Of a DNA stretch of 64,000 nt, positions 47,736-56,012 are shown in pieces. Numbering within the stretch: the stretch's first letter is position 1; each line of letters starts with the position of its first letter. The notes beneath the pieces are model-generated. The model saw nothing but the letters and a program-made list of their open reading frames with translations, was not told where the DNA came from and did not search any database. Made by a program: the position numbers and the translations under genes. Source of the stretch: Xylanimonas allomyrinae (GTDB lineage: Bacteria; Actinomycetota; Actinomycetes; Actinomycetales; Cellulomonadaceae); the NCBI RefSeq assembly GCF_004135345.1, contig NZ_CP035495.1:868001-932000 (forward strand), given 5' to 3'.

Positions 47736-48733
47736 GAGGGGACACCACCTTGAGCGCCGAGAGTGCGGCGGGAGCCGCTGTCGGAGCGTCGCTGGAGCTC
47801 GCTTTCAGCCTGGACGGCATCAGCAAGGAGTACGGCAGCCGACCCGTGCTGACGGAGGTGAGCCTGTCAGCGCCCCGGGGCTCCGCATTCGGGCTCCTCG
47901 GTCCCAACGGTGCCGGCAAGACCACCTTGATCCGGGTGCTGACCGGGCTGCTGACCCCCAGCCGCGGGTCGGTTCGGCTGCTCGACGAGCCGCTGACCGC
48001 CCGGTCCGCCGACACGTTGCGCGCTCGGGTCGGCGTCCAGTGTGACGGCAACCTGTACGACCTGCTGTCATTGCGCGACAACCTCGCCATCTGGGGTGAT
48101 CTGTTCGGGCTGGGACGCGAGCGGCGGGACCGCCGGATCGTCGAGGTGCTCGAGCTGTTCGGGCTGTCCGACCGGGCCGACGACCCGGTGGGCTCGTTCA
48201 GCAAGGGCATGCGGCAGAAGGCGGCCGTCGCGCGCGCCATGCTGCACGAGCCCGAGCTGCTGATCCTCGACGAGCCGACGGCGGGACTCGACCCTGAGGC
48301 GGCCGCGGACCTCATCGAAAACCTGTCGACACTGCTGCGCACGCGCGAGGTCACCGTGCTCATCTGCACCCACCAGCTGCAGGGTCTCGAGACGCTGTGC
48401 GACCAGGTGGGGATCCTTGTCGCCGGTCGGATGCGCGTCGCGGGCGCAGTTGACGACCTGATCCGTGCGCGGTGGCCGCGGCTCGACGTCGACTTCACCG
48501 TCGAGGGCCCGATGGCGGCGGCGCGGCAGGTACTGGCGGAAGCCAGCCAGGTGCCGCCGCTCGACCTGCCCGACGGCGGTGTCCGGGTCGAGCTCGGTTC
48601 GTCGCGCGACGTCCCCGCGGTAGTGGCCCGGCTGGTCGAAGCGGGGGCCGACGTGCTGGCAGCCGTGCCGCGCCGGCACACGATCGAGGACCTGTACTTC
48701 GCGACGATCGACGACGACGGGAGCGACCGATGA
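47732..48733 (+). CDS. ABC transporter ATPase (cluster 1, system B)
   Basis: 333 residues from ATG 47732; the longer frame upstream is out-of-frame permease sequence. Walker A LLGPNGAGKTTLIRVLTG, signature FSKGMRQKAAVARAML, Walker B LLILDEPTAGLDPEAA, TVLICTHQLQGLETL. A C-terminal 100-residue extension (VDFTVEGPMAAARQV...) is typical of bacteriocin-immunity/natriuretic-type ATPases. Coupled to the next permease by overlap. Confidence 0.9.
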   Translation: MRGDTTLSAESAAGAAVGASLELAFSLDGISKEYGSRPVLTEVSLSAPRGSAFGLLGPNGAGKTTLIRVLTGLLTPSRGSVRLLDEPLTARSADTLRARVGVQCDGNLYDLLSLRDNLAIWGDLFGLGRERRDRRIVEVLELFGLSDRADDPVGSFSKGMRQKAAVARAMLHEPELLILDEPTAGLDPEAAADLIENLSTLLRTREVTVLICTHQLQGLETLCDQVGILVAGRMRVAGAVDDLIRARWPRLDVDFTVEGPMAAARQVLAEASQVPPLDLPDGGVRVELGSSRDVPAVVARLVEAGADVLAAVPRRHTIEDLYFATIDDDGSDR

Positions 48734-49545
48734 GCTGGCAGCGTGTGAGGGCGCTGATGCGCAAGGACATCCTTGAGGTCGGGAAGAACCCGCAGGCCGT
48801 CGCCCCGGTGATCGTCCTGCCCCTCGTGCTGGTCGTCGTCCTGCCCGTCGTCGTCCTGCTCGTGGGCGCGAACCCGGTGGTGACCTCCTCGATCAACGGG
48901 GTCGACTCGTTTCTCCGGAACCTGCCGGACGGTGTGGTCCCCGCGGGGCTCGACGAGTCCCAGACGATGGCGTACGCCCTGCTGATCTACTTCATGGCAC
49001 CGCTGTTCCTCATGATTCCCGTCCTCGTCGCGACCGTCACGGCCAGCGCGAGCTTCGTGGGGGAGAAGGAGAAGCGGACGATCGAAGGGCTGCTCTTCTC
49101 GCCGCTGACGAACCGGGAGCTGGTCCTCGGCAAGATCCTTGTCTCGCTGGTTCCGTCGGTCCTGGTGGCCTGGGTGGCTTTCGTGGTCTACGGCGTGATT
49201 GTCAACGCCCTCGGGTACAGGGTGTTCCACCAGGTCGTCTTCCCGACGGCAGCATGGCTCGTCGCGGGCCTGCTGCTCGTCCCGCTCGTGGCGTTCCTCG
49301 CCATCGGCCTGATCGTCGCGATCTCCCAGCGGGCCACCACCGTGCAGGGCGCGCAGGGCATCGTCGGACTCCTCGTCCTGCCGATCGTCGGCATGATGGT
49401 CTCGCAGGCCGTGGGGGCGACCCTGTTCAGCGCGCCGGTGGCGCTGGCCGCTGCGGCCGTGCTGGCCGTCGTCGACATGGCCTGCTTCCTGCTGATCGTT
49501 CGCCGGTTCGCTCGCGAGAGCCTCGTCGTCCAGGTCACGGCTTGA
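48730..49545 (+). CDS. ABC-2 type permease (cluster 1, system B)
   Basis: 271 residues. MSWQRVRALMRKDILEVGKNPQAVAPVIVLPLVLVVVLPVVVLLVG at the start and SASFVGEKEKRTIEGLLFSPLTNRELVLGKIL in the first loop are signatures of NatB/ABC2_membrane_3 permeases, which often remove membrane-active peptides. About six helices. Its stop overlaps the TTG start of the dehydrogenase gene, linking that enzyme to this operon. Confidence 0.85.
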   Translation: MSWQRVRALMRKDILEVGKNPQAVAPVIVLPLVLVVVLPVVVLLVGANPVVTSSINGVDSFLRNLPDGVVPAGLDESQTMAYALLIYFMAPLFLMIPVLVATVTASASFVGEKEKRTIEGLLFSPLTNRELVLGKILVSLVPSVLVAWVAFVVYGVIVNALGYRVFHQVVFPTAAWLVAGLLLVPLVAFLAIGLIVAISQRATTVQGAQGIVGLLVLPIVGMMVSQAVGATLFSAPVALAAAAVLAVVDMACFLLIVRRFARESLVVQVTA

Positions 49546-50750
49546 GCGCGCCGACGACGGCGGTCCGCAGCCGTCCCAGGGGACCGGGCGCGCACGCGGC
49601 ACCGGTGGGGGCGCGGGAGGCCGCCCGGTGGCTGGCAGCCCGCGAGCCGAGGCGGATCGCGTTCGTCGTGGACGCGGGTCTGCGCGACGCCCCGGGCATC
49701 GCGGGCGTCCGGGAGTGGTGCGAGGTCGCCGACGACGTCGTCGAGCTCGCGGTCTCCGGGCTGGGGTCGGTCGACGACGCACAGCACCTGGCGGCGCGGC
49801 TCGACGCGTCGGACGTCGTCGTCGCCTGCGGCGGAGGGTCCGTCTTGGACCGCACGAAGCTGGCGCGTGCGGTCGGAGCCGGGGTGGATGTCCGGGCGAT
49901 CCGGCACGCCACGGCGGGGCACGTGCGGCTGACGTTGCCGCAGGGCGGACCACCGCTCCTCGCCGCCCCGACGACGATCGGCACGGGGAGCGAACGCAAC
50001 GGCAACGCGGTGACCGCCGTCGGGGACCGTCGCGTGCTCGTCTCGGGGCCCGCGCTCGTCCCGGATCTGGCGGTCATCGACGGCAGGCTCACCGCCTCGC
50101 TCGACCGGACGGCCTGGCTCGCCGGACTGTACGAGGCGTTGGCCCGGACCATCGAGCCGTTCGCGGGCGGGCGGGCCGGCTCGGCGGCGGACCAGCTCGC
50201 CCTCGCTTCGGTGGTTCGGCTGGCGCAGTTCGGGGAGCGACTCCTCGCGGGCGAGACGCTGGACGCCGCGAGCCGTGAGGAAGCGGCCCGGCTCACCGGG
50301 CTGAGCCACACCCCGGCCATGCAGCAGGGCAGGGATCCGTTCTCGTTCAGGTCGTGGTACCTGGCGCACGAGCTTGCGACGGCGACAGGGCTCGGCAAGG
50401 TCGCCTGCCTCGCGGCGGTGCTCCCGGCAGTCGCGGACCGTTCGCGCTCCGGTCAGGCGATCTGGGGCAGCCACGCACGGCGGCAGGCGATCGTGGAGCG
50501 GATCGGGGCCGTCGCCGGCGGCACGGGTGACGACGCCGAGCCGGTGATGGGTGCGCTGGCGCGGCGCTGGGGTGTCGCCGCCACGACGCCGATGCGCTTC
50601 GACCGGGACGCCGTCACGGATCGGGTGCTCTCCGCGTGGGGGACACCGCATCTTGAGGGCGTGTCACACGACGAGGTCGACCGCGTTCTCGCCGCGGCGC
50701 AGGCGGCCCTGGCCGGGGGGACGGGACGAGCGCCGCACGACGACTGTTGA
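49542..50750 (+). CDS. Iron-containing alcohol dehydrogenase-like protein
   Basis: 402 residues from a TTG overlapping the permease stop. The Fe-ADH family signatures are present: the NAD-binding VVVACGGGSVLDRTK and PTTIGTGSERNGNAVT, and later a helical metal domain, though only some metal ligands look conserved (SFRSWYLAHELATATGLGK carries one His). In daptide RiPP pathways, as I recall them, a dehydrogenase of this type oxidises the invariant C-terminal Thr, leading to decarboxylation. The cluster 1 precursor also ends in Thr. No aminotransferase or methyltransferase is nearby, so a full daptide end group is not expected. Position in the operon is certain; substrate is conjecture. Confidence 0.72.
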   Translation: MSAPTTAVRSRPRGPGAHAAPVGAREAARWLAAREPRRIAFVVDAGLRDAPGIAGVREWCEVADDVVELAVSGLGSVDDAQHLAARLDASDVVVACGGGSVLDRTKLARAVGAGVDVRAIRHATAGHVRLTLPQGGPPLLAAPTTIGTGSERNGNAVTAVGDRRVLVSGPALVPDLAVIDGRLTASLDRTAWLAGLYEALARTIEPFAGGRAGSAADQLALASVVRLAQFGERLLAGETLDAASREEAARLTGLSHTPAMQQGRDPFSFRSWYLAHELATATGLGKVACLAAVLPAVADRSRSGQAIWGSHARRQAIVERIGAVAGGTGDDAEPVMGALARRWGVAATTPMRFDRDAVTDRVLSAWGTPHLEGVSHDEVDRVLAAAQAALAGGTGRAPHDDC

Positions 50751-50772
50751 TGACAACCAACACGGAGGGACG

Positions 50773-51780
50773 ATGATCGAGTCGCACGGCCTGACCAAAC
50801 GGTTCGGGCAGAAGATCGCGGTGGAGGGGGCCACGTTCACGGCGCGCCCCGGTGCCGTCACGGGCTTCCTCGGGCCGAACGGTGCGGGCAAGTCCACGAC
50901 GATGCGGATGGTCATGGGCCTGGACCGGCCCACCGCCGGGACCGTGACCGTCAACGGCAAGCCCTACGCGCAGCACCGTCGGCCGTTGCACGAGGTGGGC
51001 GGGCTGCTCGAGGCCAAGGCCGTGCACCCCGGCCGGACGGCACGCCAGCACCTGCAGGCGCTCGCCGCCTCGCACGGCATCCCGCGTCGGCGCGTCGAGG
51101 ACGTCCTCGAGCAGACGGGGCTGGCGTCCGCCGCCGGCCTCCGGGTCAAGGGATTCTCGCTCGGCATGGGGCAGCGGCTCGGCATCGCGACCGCACTCCT
51201 GGGCGACCCGTCGACCGTCATCCTCGACGAACCGGTCAACGGCCTCGACCCCGAGGGCGTCCAGTGGGTGCGCAACCTGGCCCGCTCCCTCGCGCAGGAG
51301 GGGCGGACGGTGTTCTTGTCCAGCCACCTCATGAGCGAGGTCGAGGAGACGGCCGATCACGTCGTCGTCATCGGACGGGGCAGGATCCTCGCCGACGAGC
51401 CGCTGCAGGGGCTGGTCGAGCGGTTCTCCCGGAAGATCGTCCGGGTGCGCTCGCCGCAGGCGGACGAGCTCGCCGCACTGCTGCAGCGCGGCGACGCACA
51501 GGTTACGGCCACCGGGGAGCCGGGGCTGCTCGAGGTCACGGGCGCCGACGCGGCCGAGATCGGCGCAGCGGCCGCGGCGACGGCCGGGAGGGTCGTCCTG
51601 CACGAGCTCACGCCCATGTCGTCGACGCTGGAGGAGGCGTTCATGGAGCTGACGGCGGACGCGGTCGAGTACCGCACGGACGCCCGTGACCCCGGAGATG
51701 GCGCCCGCCCGCCGGGCGGCCCGCCTGCCGCCGCCGGGCCCGAGAACGCCAGCACGACCCTCAAGGGAGCGAACGCATGA
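50773..51780 (+). CDS. ABC transporter ATPase (system C)
   Basis: 335 residues from ATG 50773, with CGGAGGG before it. Walker A FLGPNGAGKSTTMRMVMG, signature FSLGMGQRLGIATALLG, Walker B TVILDEPVNGLDPEGV, TVFLSSHLMSEVEE. LanF/bacitracin-resistance type, commonly giving self-immunity to lantibiotics. The C-terminus is Pro/Gly-rich. It could serve either cluster, lying between them; the terminator after its permease ties the transcript to cluster 1 direction. Confidence 0.9.
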   Translation: MIESHGLTKRFGQKIAVEGATFTARPGAVTGFLGPNGAGKSTTMRMVMGLDRPTAGTVTVNGKPYAQHRRPLHEVGGLLEAKAVHPGRTARQHLQALAASHGIPRRRVEDVLEQTGLASAAGLRVKGFSLGMGQRLGIATALLGDPSTVILDEPVNGLDPEGVQWVRNLARSLAQEGRTVFLSSHLMSEVEETADHVVVIGRGRILADEPLQGLVERFSRKIVRVRSPQADELAALLQRGDAQVTATGEPGLLEVTGADAAEIGAAAAATAGRVVLHELTPMSSTLEEAFMELTADAVEYRTDARDPGDGARPPGGPPAAAGPENASTTLKGANA

Positions 51781-52613
51781 CCGCCACCATCCCGCCGGGC
51801 CCGACGCGGCGCCCTGTCGACGCGCGCGCGGGGACGTTCGCGCGCGCGGTCCGCTTCGAGTGGGTCAAGCTGCGCACGCTGCGCTCCACGTGGTGGACCG
51901 CAGCCATCGCGGTCGGCGTGCTGTGTCTGTGGGCCTTCTTCACGGTGAACGTCTACAAGGCCATGGACGAAGCGCGGGTACACCTGGTCGCCGACGCCGC
52001 GACCGGCGGTGTCAGCTTCGCCGAGCTCGCGCTCGCCGTCCTCGGGGTGCTCGTGATCACGAACGAGTACTCCAGCGGGACGATCCGCACGACGTTCGCG
52101 GCGGTCCCGCGCCGGACGACGGTGCTGGCGGCCAAGGTGGTGACGCTGTCCGGGTTCGCTGCCGCCGTCGTGGTGGTCGGCCTTGCCCTGGCGTGCGTGG
52201 TCGCACGGGGAAGCTTCGCGCTGCTGGGGGTCGCCTTCGCCGACGACCTCGCGGCGAACGCGAAGGCGCTCGCAGGGTCGGGTTTCGCGCTGCTGTGCGC
52301 CGCCCTGCTCGCTCTCGGGCTCGGGACGATGCTGCGCTCGACGGCGGGCGCCGTGTCCGCCGTCGTCGGCATTCTGTTCGTCGCGTGGATCGCCCTGGCG
52401 CCGTTTGCGACCAGCGAGACAGCGGGCACGATCTACAACCTGCTGCCGACGAGCGCCGGAACCTGGCTCTTCTCGACGCCCGAGGTGATCCGGGACGCCC
52501 TCGAGGCCGGCTACCAGACCCTCACCCAGGCGCAGGCGTTCACGATCGTCGGCCTGTGGGCCGTGGTACCGCTGCTACTCGGCGGGCTGCTCATCAATAG
52601 ACGCGACGCCTGA
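51777..52613 (+). CDS. ABC-2 type permease (system C)
   Basis: 278 residues, ATGA overlap with the ATPase. ARAVRFEWVKLRTLRSTWWTAAIAVGVLCLW at the start, LVITNEYSSGTIRTTFAAVPRRTTVLAAKVVT in the first loop, and about six helices: the LanE/G-like permease partner of immunity ATPases. Followed by a hairpin terminator, so it is the last gene of the 41.5-52.6 kb transcript direction. Confidence 0.88.
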   Translation: MTATIPPGPTRRPVDARAGTFARAVRFEWVKLRTLRSTWWTAAIAVGVLCLWAFFTVNVYKAMDEARVHLVADAATGGVSFAELALAVLGVLVITNEYSSGTIRTTFAAVPRRTTVLAAKVVTLSGFAAAVVVVGLALACVVARGSFALLGVAFADDLAANAKALAGSGFALLCAALLALGLGTMLRSTAGAVSAVVGILFVAWIALAPFATSETAGTIYNLLPTSAGTWLFSTPEVIRDALEAGYQTLTQAQAFTIVGLWAVVPLLLGGLLINRRDA

Positions 52614-52625
52614 CATTCTCGGCGG

Positions 52626-52670
52626 ACCCCGTGCGCGGCTCCTTTTTCGACGCCGTGCACGGGGTTTTTC
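52626..52670 (+). terminator. Rho-independent terminator after system C
   Basis: ACCCCGTGC (52626-52634) pairs with GCACGGGGT (52657-52665), followed by TTTTC. A GCGGC/GCCG pairing extends the stem. It separates the transport operon from the class II precursor gene. Confidence 0.85.
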
Positions 52671-52710
52671 TTGTGCCTCCCGACCGATCGCGCGGAATTA
52701 TGCTGAACTC

Positions 52711-52778
52711 GCATATGCGCTTCCCGGGAAAGCAGGTTTCTCTATGCTTGTGTTGTCGGCAGTCGCCGGCAACACAAG
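52711..52778 (+). promoter_or_regulatory. Palindromes and 14-bp hairpin upstream of the class II lanA
   Basis: Three inverted repeats in a row: GCATATGC (52711-52718), TTCCCGGGAA (52721-52730), and a long stem CTTGTGTTGTCGGC (52747-52760) pairing with 52765-52778 with a single G-T, loop AGTC. TATGCT at 52743-52748 could be a -10 box overlapping the stem, which would make the stem an operator at the transcription start; alternatively it is a 5' UTR hairpin. A LuxR-type regulator is encoded at the far end of the cluster. Confidence 0.6.
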
Positions 52779-52795
52779 AGAGAAGGGGAATCGTG

Positions 52796-52966
52796 ATGAA
52801 CAACGCCTACGCCGCGGCGGGAGATGTCACGCTGGAACTCACTGCACACCAGGTCGACGCTGAGGCGGACGCTACCGCGGGAGGTCTGTGGACCATCCCG
52901 GGCACGTCGACGATCGGCCGCTTCTGCACCCTCTCGTGGGAGTGCCAGGGAATCGCCTGCGGCTGA
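52796..52966 (+). CDS. Class II lanthipeptide precursor (mersacidin/actagardine-like)
   Basis: 56 residues from ATG 52796 (a GTG directly before is in frame), preceded by AGAAGGGG. The 30-residue leader ends DAEADATAGG, a double-glycine site for the C39 protease of the downstream LanT. The 26-residue core is LWTIPGTSTI followed by GRFCTLSWECQGIACG. CTLSWEC matches the CTxTxEC lipid-II-binding ring of mersacidin (CTLTSEC) and actagardine (CTLTIEC). Three Cys (core 14, 20, 25) and six Ser/Thr allow up to three thioether rings. It is predicted to bind lipid II and block peptidoglycan synthesis; ring pattern is inferred by analogy. Confidence 0.9.
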   Translation: MNNAYAAAGDVTLELTAHQVDAEADATAGGLWTIPGTSTIGRFCTLSWECQGIACG

Positions 52967-52976
52967 TCGTTCCCTT

Positions 52977-53013
52977 CGGCGGCCGCCGTGCGTATTCGCA
53001 CCGGCGGCCGCCG
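52977..53013 (+). terminator. Very GC-rich hairpin between lanA and lanM
   Basis: CGGCGGCCGCCG-TGCG (52977-52992) pairs with CGCA-C-CGGCGGCCGCCG (52997-53013) with one bulged base, loop TATT. Starts 11 bases after the lanA stop. No U-run; a partial terminator or mRNA stabiliser, mirroring the hairpin after the cluster 1 precursor. Confidence 0.8.
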
Positions 53014-53045
53014 CTCCATTCTCGCTGGCTAATGAGAGGCGCACC

Positions 53046-56012
53046 ATGCCGACGATGACCGCGTCTGTTCGCGAGTTGTTTCCCGAGATCACCGCCGACG
53101 ACGACCTCGCTGCCCTCTTCGACGGCGTCGGGCTCGGCGTCGCGCAGGACGACCGAGCGGCGCGTGGCCTCGACCGGATCGCCCGCGTTCCCGCCGAGGC
53201 ATTCGTGGCACCGGCGGTCGCCGATGCCGACCTGACGGCGTTTGCCGTGACCGCGACCTCCGCGTCCGTCACCCGGCTCGAAGCGGTCTTCGCGACGTCC
53301 GCCCGCACCCGTGAGCACGCCGCCGCGCTCGCCCAGGCGCGGTACCGACACCTCGTCGAGCGTGTGCACACCGCATCCCTGCGAACCCTCGTCGCCGTCC
53401 TGCACGCCCTGCGTGACCGGGGCGTGCTGCAGGGGGCCACCACCGAGGAGCGTTATGCAGCGTTCTGCGCCCTCGGGCATCACGCCCCCTTCCAGGCCGC
53501 GGTCCGCGACGCCTTCCCGGGCCTCGCCGCCCAGGTCGACGACGCTGTCGAGACGACGTTGACGGCGACGGCTCAACTCGTCGATCGCCTCGACGCTGCG
53601 GTCGCCGACGGGGTTCTTGCGGGACTGCTTCCGCCCGCGCCCGTCGTCGTGCGCGTCGACGGGCCCGAAGGTGATCTCCACGCCGGGGGACAGGGGGTCA
53701 TGATCGTGACCTTCGCGTCGGGCGAGCGGCTGGTGTACAAGCCCCGCTCCCTCGCCGCCGAGGCCGGCCTCGCCGAGCTGATCCGCCGGTGCGGCACGCA
53801 CGCCGGCACCCGAATAGACGCACTGCGGACCGTCGACCGGGGCGACCACGGCTGGCAGGAGTTCGCCGACGGAGCCGAACGAACCCCCGGCCCCGCCTTC
53901 TTCCAGGCGTGTGGGGAACTGCTTGCGGTCCTGCACCTCGTGCGCGCCTCCGACATGCACTTCGAGAACGTCCTCGTGCATCGCGGCCTGCCGGTCGCGA
54001 TCGACGCCGAGTCCCTGTTCTCGGCCAACGAACGTGCCGGTGACGGGGGCCGGCGCCCTGCGGCGCGAGCGCTCGCGGACTCCGTGCTCTCCACGGGGCT
54101 GCTCCCGTCCCGGGTGGATCTCGACGCGTCCGGCAAGCTCTCCGCGGAACTCGGTTTCCTCGGAGCCAATCCAGGGTTCCCGCCGGTGACGGCCCAGGAC
54201 GTCCTGCTCGCACCCGGGACGGACCAGCTCCGGCTGCGCGGCGTGGACCAGCGCCTCCCGGAGCCGGCACGGGCCGTCGCCGACGTCGTCTCCCGGGCGG
54301 AGCTCGACGCGCTGACGGACGGGTTCGAGCGGACCTACACGTGGGTCGTCACGCACCGGGAGACCGTGCGCTCGTGGCTCGTCGAGCTGTTCCACGGGGT
54401 CCGAGTCCGCACGGTGCTGCAGAACACCTGGGCGTACACGCGCCTGCTCGGCCTCGCCACGCACCCGCGCTTCCTCGAGGCCCCCGCGCTGCGGCGCGCA
54501 CTGCTGCACCGCACCGCGATCGGACGGGTCACGCACTTCTCGGCCGCCGCCGTCCGAGCAGAGATCGCCGATCTCGAGCGCGGCGACGTCCCGTACTTCG
54601 GCCTGCGCACCGACGACACCGGCCTCTATCACTGGGACGGAACCCGACTCGCGGACGTCCTCGCGAGCGCGCCCCTCGACCGCGCCCTGCGCGGTCTCGA
54701 CGAGATGTCGCCCGCAGTGCGGCGACGACACACGCGCGCCATCCGCGCGTCGTTCGTCGACCGCCTCGCCCCTGACGACGACCGCCCCACCTGGCCGCAT
54801 CGCGCGGCCCCGCCGGCCACCCCGCGGGCCCGCCACCGCGCAGTGCGCGACGTCGTCGCCCGCATCGCGGGAGACCTCGCCGACACCGCCGCGCGCGGCA
54901 CCGCCGGCACCCCGACGGGCTGGGTCGGAGCGACGATCACCGACACCTCCCGGCCGGACCCGTGGCGGGTGACCATGCTCGGCGACGAGCTGTACGCCGG
55001 TGCGACCGGTATCGGCTACTTCCTGGCGGCAGCCGGTACCAGCCTCGACGACGAGAGTCTCGTCGACCTCGCCGAGAGTCACCTCCTCGTGCGCGCCCAC
55101 GAACTGCTCGACGACGACGTCCGACGCCGTGCCGCGGTCACCGGCGGCGTGACCGGCGGCTACCCAGGCATCGCGTACGCCCTCGTCAACGGAGGCCGCC
55201 TGACGGGTCGCAGCGAGTGGACGACCGCCGGACTCGCGCTGTGGAGAGCACTGGAAACAGACCTCGTCGACCTCACGAGCGACGACTTCCTCGCCGGCAC
55301 CACCGGCGTGTTCGCCGCCCTCCGTGGACTGGCCGACGCACCGTGGCTGCCCGCGGCCGATCGCGGCCCGGTCGAACGGCTCCGCGACCGGGCGCTCGCC
55401 GCCGTCGTCGCCGCCACCGCCACGCTCCAGGACGAACCCCTCGTCTACAGCGGCTTCGCGCACGGCCTCGCGGGAACGGGCGCCGCGCTGGCCCCGTACG
55501 CGCGCCGCGACCCCGCCGCGGCGCGAGCCCTCGCCCAGGCCGGTGCGGCACGGTCGCGGTTCGGTGCGGACCCGTGGGCCATCAGCACCCAGAACCCGCA
55601 GCGTGCCTTCGGGTGGTGCCACGGAACCCCCGGGCTGCTGCTCTCCCACATCGTCCGTGCCGAGCACGGCGGCGACGACGGCGACGGCGGCGCCACGATC
55701 GACGCGCTCGTCCAGACCGTGCAGGCCACGGCGTTCGAGCTCAACCTCTCGCTCTGCCACGGAGACGTCGGCAACCTCGTCATCCTGCGCCGAGCCGCCC
55801 TCCATACCGGCGACGATGAGCTGCTCGACCTGGTCGCCAGCCGTACCGACCACCTCACGCTGACCCTGCCAGGGCGGCTGGACGCGGGCATCGGCAAGTC
55901 GGTCCAGAACTCCTCCCTCATGGTCGGCCAGGCGGGCATCGGGTTCGGGCTCCTGCTTCTCGACGCGCAGGCCGAGGTCCCCAACGTCCTCGAGCACGAG
56001 ATCGCCCGATGA
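53046..56012 (+). CDS. lanM: Class II lanthionine synthetase LanM
   Basis: 988 residues. N-terminal DUF4135 dehydratase: GERLVYKPRSLAAEAGLAELI with the phosphate-binding Lys, and the catalytic loop SDMHFENVLVHRGLPVAIDAESLF (Asp303, Asn308 area). C-terminal LanC-like cyclase: YSGFAHGLAGTG, GWCHGTPGLLLS (Cys858) and LCHGDVGNL (Cys904-His905), the zinc ligands. It phosphorylates and dehydrates Ser/Thr, then adds Cys thiols, on the precursor at 52796. Length is typical. Its last four bases overlap the transporter gene. Confidence 0.95.
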   Translation: MPTMTASVRELFPEITADDDLAALFDGVGLGVAQDDRAARGLDRIARVPAEAFVAPAVADADLTAFAVTATSASVTRLEAVFATSARTREHAAALAQARYRHLVERVHTASLRTLVAVLHALRDRGVLQGATTEERYAAFCALGHHAPFQAAVRDAFPGLAAQVDDAVETTLTATAQLVDRLDAAVADGVLAGLLPPAPVVVRVDGPEGDLHAGGQGVMIVTFASGERLVYKPRSLAAEAGLAELIRRCGTHAGTRIDALRTVDRGDHGWQEFADGAERTPGPAFFQACGELLAVLHLVRASDMHFENVLVHRGLPVAIDAESLFSANERAGDGGRRPAARALADSVLSTGLLPSRVDLDASGKLSAELGFLGANPGFPPVTAQDVLLAPGTDQLRLRGVDQRLPEPARAVADVVSRAELDALTDGFERTYTWVVTHRETVRSWLVELFHGVRVRTVLQNTWAYTRLLGLATHPRFLEAPALRRALLHRTAIGRVTHFSAAAVRAEIADLERGDVPYFGLRTDDTGLYHWDGTRLADVLASAPLDRALRGLDEMSPAVRRRHTRAIRASFVDRLAPDDDRPTWPHRAAPPATPRARHRAVRDVVARIAGDLADTAARGTAGTPTGWVGATITDTSRPDPWRVTMLGDELYAGATGIGYFLAAAGTSLDDESLVDLAESHLLVRAHELLDDDVRRRAAVTGGVTGGYPGIAYALVNGGRLTGRSEWTTAGLALWRALETDLVDLTSDDFLAGTTGVFAALRGLADAPWLPAADRGPVERLRDRALAAVVAATATLQDEPLVYSGFAHGLAGTGAALAPYARRDPAAARALAQAGAARSRFGADPWAISTQNPQRAFGWCHGTPGLLLSHIVRAEHGGDDGDGGATIDALVQTVQATAFELNLSLCHGDVGNLVILRRAALHTGDDELLDLVASRTDHLTLTLPGRLDAGIGKSVQNSSLMVGQAGIGFGLLLLDAQAEVPNVLEHEIAR

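Noticed and set aside
50773..52613. ABC system C assigned firmly to the class II cluster.
   Set aside because: A terminator separates it from lanA and it is downstream of cluster 1 genes; sequence alone does not decide which peptide it handles.
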